Shown here one piece after another: positions 59,295-64,000 of a stretch of DNA of 64,000 nucleotides. Below the pieces are notes generated by a model. That model was not told where the DNA came from. It did no database searches and worked only from the letters and a program-made list of their open reading frames with translations. Both the position numbers and the translations under genes were made by a program. Source of the DNA: Komagataeibacter sp. FNDCR2 (GTDB lineage Bacteria; Pseudomonadota; Alphaproteobacteria; Acetobacterales; Acetobacteraceae). How positions within the stretch are numbered: the stretch's first letter is position 1; every line of letters starts with the position of its first letter. The DNA lies in NCBI RefSeq assembly GCF_021295395.1, contig NZ_JAIWOU010000001.1, positions 2,558,501 through 2,622,500 on the forward strand, written 5' to 3'.

Positions 59295-60137
59295 GTGGTG
59301 ACAGGGGATAGCGCCATCCCCGCCCCATCCACGGTCATGACGACCGCGCCCGTCGTGTATCTGGAGGGGTTCGAGGGGCCGATGGACCTGCTTCTGGAAC
59401 TGGCGCGGGCGCAGAAGGTGGATCTGTGGCGCATTTCCATCCTGCAGGTGGTGGAGCAGTTCCTGGCTGTCGTGCGTTCGGCGCAGCGTGTCCGGCTGGA
59501 ACTGGCGGCGGACTGGCTGGTCATGGCGGCATGGCTGGCATGGCTCAAGTCACGCCTGCTCCTGCCCGAGGACGACGCCGAAGCCACCGATGCCGAGGAA
59601 GCCGCCGCCCTGCTGCATGAGCGGCTGCTGGAACTCGAACGCATGGTCCAGCTTGGCCGCTGGCTGGCCGGGCGGCCCCAGTTGGGTCACGATGTTTTCG
59701 GGCGCGGGGCGGGGGAAAGCCTGGTGGCCATTGACCGTTCGGGGCTGGCGGTCGATGTGCCGCAGCTCATGCGCGGTTACATGGCGGCCATGCGGCGGCG
59801 GGCGCGCAAATCCGTCTATCAGCCGCGCGTTCTGCGTTTCTGGACCGTGCAGGATGCGCTGGAACGGCTGCGGCGCATGCTGGGCGGGGTCAATGACCCG
59901 GCGCGGTGGTGCGGGCTGGAGCGGTTCATGCCCGACCTGCCACCCCCGTCCGACGCGACGGAGGGAATGGTGGAGACCGGCCGCCGCGCCGCTGTCGCGG
60001 GCACGCTGCTCGCCAGCCTTGAAATGGCGCGCGATGGCAGGATCGAACTGCAGCAGGCCGCGCAGTTCGGCCGTATCCTGCTGCGTGAACGTAGGGATGA
60101 TGCCGCAATGACGGAACCGGAAGGGGAACTGGACTGA
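59295..60137 (+). CDS. scpA: Segregation and condensation protein A (ScpA)
   Basis: About 266-280 residues, the kleisin subunit of the bacterial SMC condensin complex. VYLEGFEGPMDLLLELARAQKVDLWRISILQVVEQFL is the N-terminal SMC-neck-binding helix; LAADWLVMAAWLAWLKSRLLLP is characteristic. The start is open: GTG 59295, GTG 59298 or ATG 59337, with GGGGAAG just before the GTGs. The ATG of scpB overlaps the stop (TGATG). Confidence 0.93.
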   Translation: MVTGDSAIPAPSTVMTTAPVVYLEGFEGPMDLLLELARAQKVDLWRISILQVVEQFLAVVRSAQRVRLELAADWLVMAAWLAWLKSRLLLPEDDAEATDAEEAAALLHERLLELERMVQLGRWLAGRPQLGHDVFGRGAGESLVAIDRSGLAVDVPQLMRGYMAAMRRRARKSVYQPRVLRFWTVQDALERLRRMLGGVNDPARWCGLERFMPDLPPPSDATEGMVETGRRAAVAGTLLASLEMARDGRIELQQAAQFGRILLRERRDDAAMTEPEGELD

Positions 60138-60787
60138 TGAACGATACGCCCCAACAGCCCGGGCAGGACATGCCGGAAAGCAGGGAAGCCGGTGCGGACA
60201 TAAAGGTGCGGGAGTTTTCCATCCGGCTGGTGGAAGCCCTGATTTTTGCCCGCGCCGATCCGCTCAGCACCCGCGCCGTGGCCGAGGTGCTGAGCGCGCA
60301 GGGCGGTGTCCCGCATGATGTGGCGGATCGGGACGCCTATGTCGCGGCGACGCTGGCGGCGCTGGTCGCGCGGTATGCCGGGCGTGGCGTCGTGCTGGTG
60401 GAAGTGGCGGGGGGCTGGCAGTTCCGCACCGCGCCGGATCTTGCGTCCCGGCTGACCCGCGTGATGCCGCGCCCGCGCAGGCTGGCGCGTTCGACCATGG
60501 AAACGCTGGCCATCATCGCCTATCACCAGCCCTGCACCCGTGCCGAGATCGAGGAAATCCGCGGCGTAAGCCTGAGCCAGCAGGTGCTTGATACCTTGCT
60601 GGAGGCGGAACTCGTCATGCCGCTGGGCCGCAAGGAAGTGCCGGGGCGGCCCATCCTGTGGGGGACATCGTCCGGGTTCCTGCGGCATTTTGGCCTCAAG
60701 GATCTGGGCGATCTGCCCCGGCGGGAGGAACTGCTGGTGGAAGTGCCCGATACCGACCCCGAGGTTCCTGACCCGCCCGTGTCATGA
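60137..60787 (+). CDS. scpB: Segregation and condensation protein B (ScpB)
   Basis: A 216-residue winged-helix dimer that binds the ScpA kleisin in the SMC complex. FSIRLVEALIFARADPLSTRAVAEVL is wing one; GGWQFRTAPDLASRL, STMETLAIIAYHQPCTRAEIEEIRGVS and GRPILWGTSSGFLRHFGL follow in the ScpB order. Directly coupled to scpA and followed after 81 bases by tatB. Confidence 0.94.
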   Translation: MNDTPQQPGQDMPESREAGADIKVREFSIRLVEALIFARADPLSTRAVAEVLSAQGGVPHDVADRDAYVAATLAALVARYAGRGVVLVEVAGGWQFRTAPDLASRLTRVMPRPRRLARSTMETLAIIAYHQPCTRAEIEEIRGVSLSQQVLDTLLEAELVMPLGRKEVPGRPILWGTSSGFLRHFGLKDLGDLPRREELLVEVPDTDPEVPDPPVS

Positions 60788-60868
60788 TAGGTGTGCGGGA
60801 AGCTGTGCTAGGATACGGGGGCGCGCCGGTGGCGCAATGCCCCGGCGGTGGTGAAGGATACAGGGTTC

Positions 60869-61435
60869 ATGTTCGATTTCGCGTGGTCTGAATTTGCCCT
60901 GGTCGGGGTGGTGGGCCTGTTGCTGATCGGCCCGAAGGACATGCCCGTCGCCATCCGCACGGTTACCGGCCTTATCCGGAAGGCGCGGGGGCTGGCTACC
61001 GAATTCCAGTCCCATGTGGATGAAATGGTGCGCGAGGCGGATCTGACCGAAGCGCGTGACCAGCTTGGCCAGCTCCGGCGGCTGAACGTGCGCGACAAGA
61101 TCATGAAGGCCATTGACGGCGACGGCACGCTGCGCCGCACGCTTGACGAGCGGCCGCTCGCGCCGGTCGTGACCCCGCCGCCGGGGCCGCCTGCCACGGA
61201 CATGCCCGAACGGACGCTGCCCCCCCTTCATCATATCCCCCCCCTGATGGATATGGCGCAGGACGTGGCCGATGCAGGCGAGCGGGTCGACGCCCCTGAT
61301 TTCCTGCCGCCGCGCACGGCACGGCGCATCGCGGCCGAGATGCCCCATCTTTCCCCGCCCGCCTTCCTGCCGCCGGTAAGGGTGATCCATGCAGGGCGGC
61401 GCATTTCCGTTGCGGCGGGCGGGCAGGACCAGTAA
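60869..61435 (+). CDS. tatB: Twin-arginine translocase subunit TatB
   Basis: A 188-residue Tat subunit. MFDFAWSEFALVGVVGLLLIGPKDMPVAIRTV is the N-terminal membrane helix, hinge (GPKDMP) and amphipathic helix, with the TatB-specific early Glu (residue 8). The tail is long and Pro-rich. TatB with TatC recognises twin-Arg signals of folded proteins. TatA is not adjacent. AAGGA at 60851-60855 precedes ATG 60869; an in-frame start at 60848 would add 7 residues. Confidence 0.93.
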   Translation: MFDFAWSEFALVGVVGLLLIGPKDMPVAIRTVTGLIRKARGLATEFQSHVDEMVREADLTEARDQLGQLRRLNVRDKIMKAIDGDGTLRRTLDERPLAPVVTPPPGPPATDMPERTLPPLHHIPPLMDMAQDVADAGERVDAPDFLPPRTARRIAAEMPHLSPPAFLPPVRVIHAGRRISVAAGGQDQ

Positions 61436-61439
61436 CGCG

Positions 61440-62249
61440 ATGGACGCAGGAGACAGGCCCCTGAACGAGGATTCGATCAACGACCAGCCCATGCCGCTGC
61501 TTGAGCATCTGGTCGAGCTGCGGCGCAGGCTGCTGTGGTCCATGGCGACCTTCGTGGTGTGTTTTGCCATCTGTTACTATTATTCGGAACAGATCTATTT
61601 CTTCCTGGCCCGGCCGCTCGGCGCCATCATGCGCCAGAAGGGCGAACAGCCGCACCTGATCTACACCGCGCTGTACGAGGCTTTTTTCACCTACATGAAG
61701 GTCGCCTTCTTCGGCGCGGCCTGCCTGTCCTTTCCCATGATCGCGGTGCAGGCGTGGATATTCATCGCCCCGGGGCTGTACCGGAGCGAGAAGCGCGCCT
61801 TCGCCCCGTTTCTTGTCGCGACACCGGTCATGTTCGCCATAGGGGCGGCGCTGGCCTATTATTTCATCTTCCCCGCCGCGTGGAAGTTCTTCCTGTCGTT
61901 CCAGACGGCGGACGGGCAGGACGGCCTCCAGATCGAACTGCAGGCCAAGGTGTCGGAATACCTGTCACTGGTCATGAAGCTGATCCTGGCCTTCGGCATG
62001 GCGTTCGAACTGCCGGTGGTGCTGACGCTGCTGGCGCGTGTGGGGCTGGTCACGTCCAGGGGGCTGGCGCGGGTGCGGCGTTACGCCTATGTGGGCGCGT
62101 TTGTCGTCGCCGCCATCCTGACCCCGCCCGACGTGATTACCCAGACCGGGCTGGCCGTGCCGCTGATCGGGCTGTACGAGATTTCCATCCTTTGCGCCCG
62201 CCTTGTCGAGCCGCGCAATCCGCCTGAAGAAACCGAGGAGACGACCTGA
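61440..62249 (+). CDS. tatC: Twin-arginine translocase subunit TatC
   Basis: A 269-residue membrane protein with six predicted helices. The signature [21 protein letters not shown] (residues about 18-38) is followed by [32 protein letters not shown] and the PP-containing last-helix loop [10 protein letters not shown]. TatC is the signal-peptide receptor. ATG 61440 follows the tatB stop by 4 bases and the TGA overlaps the serS ATG. Confidence 0.95.
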   Translation: MDAGDRPLNEDSINDQPMPLLEHLVELRRRLLWSMATFVVCFAICYYYSEQIYFFLARPLGAIMRQKGEQPHLIYTALYEAFFTYMKVAFFGAACLSFPMIAVQAWIFIAPGLYRSEKRAFAPFLVATPVMFAIGAALAYYFIFPAAWKFFLSFQTADGQDGLQIELQAKVSEYLSLVMKLILAFGMAFELPVVLTLLARVGLVTSRGLARVRRYAYVGAFVVAAILTPPDVITQTGLAVPLIGLYEISILCARLVEPRNPPEETEETT

Positions 62250-63520
62250 TGCATGACCTGCGCGCCCTCCGCGCCGATCCGGAGGGTTTTGACGCCGCCC
62301 TGAAGCGACGCGGCGAGCCCGCCGTGGCCACCGCCCTGCTGCTGCTGGATCGTGAGCGCCGCGCCGCCGAGACGGCCCTGCAGGAACTTCAGGCCCGCCG
62401 CAAGCAGATCTCGAAGGAAATCGGGGCGCTGCGCAGGACCGGCGCCGACAGTTCCGCTCTCGAGGCCGAGGTGGCGTGCGCCAAGGCGCGCATGGAGGCG
62501 TTCCAGACCCAGGTGGACGACCTCGACAGTCGTATCCGCGGCACGCTGGAGCGCCTGCCCAACCGGCTGGACGCCAGCGTGCCGGACGGGGCGGACGAGA
62601 GCGCCAACGTGGTGGTCCACCAGCATGGCGCGCTACGGGAATTCCCGTTCACGCCGCGCGAGCATTTCGAACTGGGCGAGGCGCTCGGCCTCATGGATTT
62701 CGAGACCGCGTCCCGCCTGTCCGGCGCGCGCTTCGTGGTGCTGCGCGGGCAGCTTGCGCGCATGGAACGCGCGCTGGGCCAGTTCATGCTCGACCTGCAT
62801 ACGGGTGAGAACGGTTACGTGGAAACCAACGTGCCCGTTCTGGTCAATAACGAGGCCATGTACGGCACCGACAAGCTGCCCAAATTCGCCGACCAGTCCT
62901 TCCGCACCGAAGATGGCCGCTGGCTGATCCCCACGGCGGAAGTGCCGCTGACCGCCAGCATCGCGGGCCAGATCCTGCCCGCAGGCGAACTGCCCCGGCG
63001 CAATGTCGCCCTGTCCTCATGCTTCCGTAGCGAGGCAGGGGCCGCCGGGCGCGATACGCGCGGGATGCTGCGCCAGCACCAGTTCCAGAAGGTGGAGATG
63101 GTCAGCATCACCACGCCCGAGGAAAGTGACGCCGAACTCGAACGCATGACTCGCTGCGCCGAGATGGTGCTGGAGCGGCTGGGCGTTCCCTATCGCCGCA
63201 TGCAGCTCTGCGCGGGGGATACCGGCTTTGGCGCGGCCAGGACATTCGACCTGGAGGCCTGGCTGCCGGGGCAGAAGGCGTGGCGCGAAATCTCGTCATG
63301 TTCCACCACGCGCGACTTTCAGGCCCGGCGCATGAATGCCCGCTACCGCGCGGCGGATGGCAAGCCCGCCTTTGTCCATACCCTGAACGGCTCGGGGCTG
63401 GCGGTGGGGCGCACGCTGATCGCGGTGATGGAAAACTACCAGAACGAAGATGGCAGCATTACCGTGCCCGACGTGCTGCGGCCCTATATGGGGGGCGTGG
63501 AGGTTATCCGCGCGGGCTGA
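62249..63520 (+). CDS. serS: Seryl-tRNA synthetase (SerS)
   Basis: A 423-residue class II synthetase. The N-terminal coiled-coil arm (about 25-110, [29 protein letters not shown]) binds the long variable arm of tRNA-Ser. Motif 2 is [28 protein letters not shown] and motif 3 is [19 protein letters not shown]. The TatC-SerS neighbourhood is conserved in alphaproteobacteria. Repeat copy 3 begins 20 bases after the stop and probably terminates the run. Confidence 0.97.
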   Translation: MHDLRALRADPEGFDAALKRRGEPAVATALLLLDRERRAAETALQELQARRKQISKEIGALRRTGADSSALEAEVACAKARMEAFQTQVDDLDSRIRGTLERLPNRLDASVPDGADESANVVVHQHGALREFPFTPREHFELGEALGLMDFETASRLSGARFVVLRGQLARMERALGQFMLDLHTGENGYVETNVPVLVNNEAMYGTDKLPKFADQSFRTEDGRWLIPTAEVPLTASIAGQILPAGELPRRNVALSSCFRSEAGAAGRDTRGMLRQHQFQKVEMVSITTPEESDAELERMTRCAEMVLERLGVPYRRMQLCAGDTGFGAARTFDLEAWLPGQKAWREISSCSTTRDFQARRMNARYRAADGKPAFVHTLNGSGLAVGRTLIAVMENYQNEDGSITVPDVLRPYMGGVEVIRAG

Positions 63521-63539
63521 GCCTCAGTAAATCATAAGA

Positions 63540-63621
63540 AAGTTTTTGGTGAAGCTTTTTTCAAAAAGCTTCGGGAAACGCCGCCTTTTTGAAAAAAAAA
63601 GACGGCGCCCGAAAATTTTTG
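63540..63621 (+). repeat. Dispersed double-hairpin (REP-like) repeat, copy 3
   Basis: It starts AAGTTTTTGGTGAAGC, has the first hairpin GAAGCTTTTTTCAAAAAGCTTC (63551-63572) and a second GC-rich hairpin CGCCGCCTTTTT ... GACGGCG with an A9 run between the arms. It matches copies 1 and 2 over its whole length and lies directly after serS, where the T runs could end transcription. The stretch from here to 63668 has no gene. Confidence 0.85.
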
Positions 63622-63668
63622 TTTTTCTTATCAACAGGTTATTTTCAAACAGCTTCCAGCCCCAGAAA

Positions 63669-64000
63669 CTAGCGCCGCCTGCGCGCGGGGCGCCTGCCCT
63701 GCGGCGGGGCGTCGCGGTTGCGACGGCCCAGCGGATTGGCCCGGGCATCCGGGCTGAAAGGGGAGGTACGCGGCGCGCGGGCGCGGATGCTCTGCTGGCG
63801 CAGCACATCCTCGATCCAGTCATTCAGGCGCGCGGTCGTGGCTTCGGCGTCCTCACGGTTCACGTAAGCCTCGGGGAAGCGCAGCGCCAGCCACCGCCAT
63901 GCCACCAGCCGCTTGTGCCGCTTTTCCGCCCGCTCCAGTTCCGTGCGCTCGGCGCGTTCCGGCGCGGGCAGGCGGCCCGTTCCGGGCGGTGGCACGGCAT
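63669..64000 (-). CDS. Hypothetical basic protein, N-terminus beyond window edge
   Basis: An open minus-strand frame runs from a stop near 63669 to the window end and stays open past a possible GTG start at 63995, so the true start may lie outside. The visible about 109 residues include a helical core (KRHKRLVAWRWLALRFPEAYVNREDAEATTARLNDWIEDVL) and a very Arg/Pro-rich C-terminus ending RRPARRRR. The basic tail suggests nucleic-acid contact. No family recognised. Confidence 0.5.
   Translation of the reverse strand, partial: AVPPPGTGRLPAPERAERTELERAEKRHKRLVAWRWLALRFPEAYVNREDAEATTARLNDWIEDVLRQQSIRARAPRTSPFSPDARANPLGRRNRDAPPQGRRPARRRR

Overview
The window is high-GC chromosomal DNA of an acetic acid bacterium (Acetobacteraceae), most likely Komagataeibacter, Novacetimonas or a close relative. 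The reasons are the fused cellulose synthase bcsAB, the acetobacterial accessory genes bcsZ (cmcAx), bcsH (ccpAx) and bcsD, a fused ispDF, and the alphaproteobacterial clusters dusB-ntrBC-ntrYX-hfq-hflX and dgt-argS-SPOR-scpAB-tatBC-serS. Genus and species cannot be fixed from the sequence alone.

Layout. 1-8.6 kb: the tail of a GST-like gene, a BaiN/HI0933-type flavoprotein, an MBOAT acyltransferase, rarA, a 23S-type pseudouridine synthase, an AsmA-family protein and an ATP12 chaperone, closed by a bidirectional terminator. 8.7-20 kb: ispDF (minus strand), then a tightly coupled dusB-ntrB-ntrC-ntrY-ntrX-hfq-hflX run behind a good sigma-70-like promoter, then hisN. 20-28.7 kb: mazG, argC, tRNA-Leu(CAA), serC, hisZ, purA, rpoH, rluD and a small membrane protein gene, ending at tRNA-Glu(CTC). 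28.8-30.3 kb: an AT-rich, gene-poor stretch with a 49-residue membrane peptide gene and a dispersed double-hairpin repeat.

30.3-45.7 kb is the most interesting part, an exopolysaccharide (cellulose) locus in an unusual order: bcsX (SGNH), bcsY (acyltransferase), bcsC (TPR plus outer-membrane barrel), a large secreted SGNH protein resembling the ORF downstream of bcsCII, bcsZ (GH8 cellulase), bcsH, bcsAB, bcsD. It looks like the 3' part of a type II (bcsABII-X-Y-CII) operon joined to a type I (bcsZ-H-AB-C-D) operon that has no bcsC of its own. The single bcsC carries a one-base frameshift in a run of eight G, which would remove the end of the outer-membrane barrel. Intact, the locus would make cellulose from UDP-glucose (BcsAB, c-di-GMP gated through PilZ), export it (BcsC), order the fibrils (BcsD, BcsH, BcsZ), and probably acylate or deacylate the polymer (BcsX, BcsY, SGNH protein).

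45.9-64 kb returns to housekeeping: a secreted chorismate-lyase-like protein, a DUF985 cupin, a Nudix protein, htpG with a likely heat-shock promoter, mtnA, aspS, eipB, xthA, an A-type Fe-S carrier, dgt, argS, a SPOR protein, scpA, scpB, tatB, tatC and serS, then another copy of the dispersed repeat and a partial minus-strand gene. No CRISPR array, insertion sequence, prophage or rRNA gene was seen.
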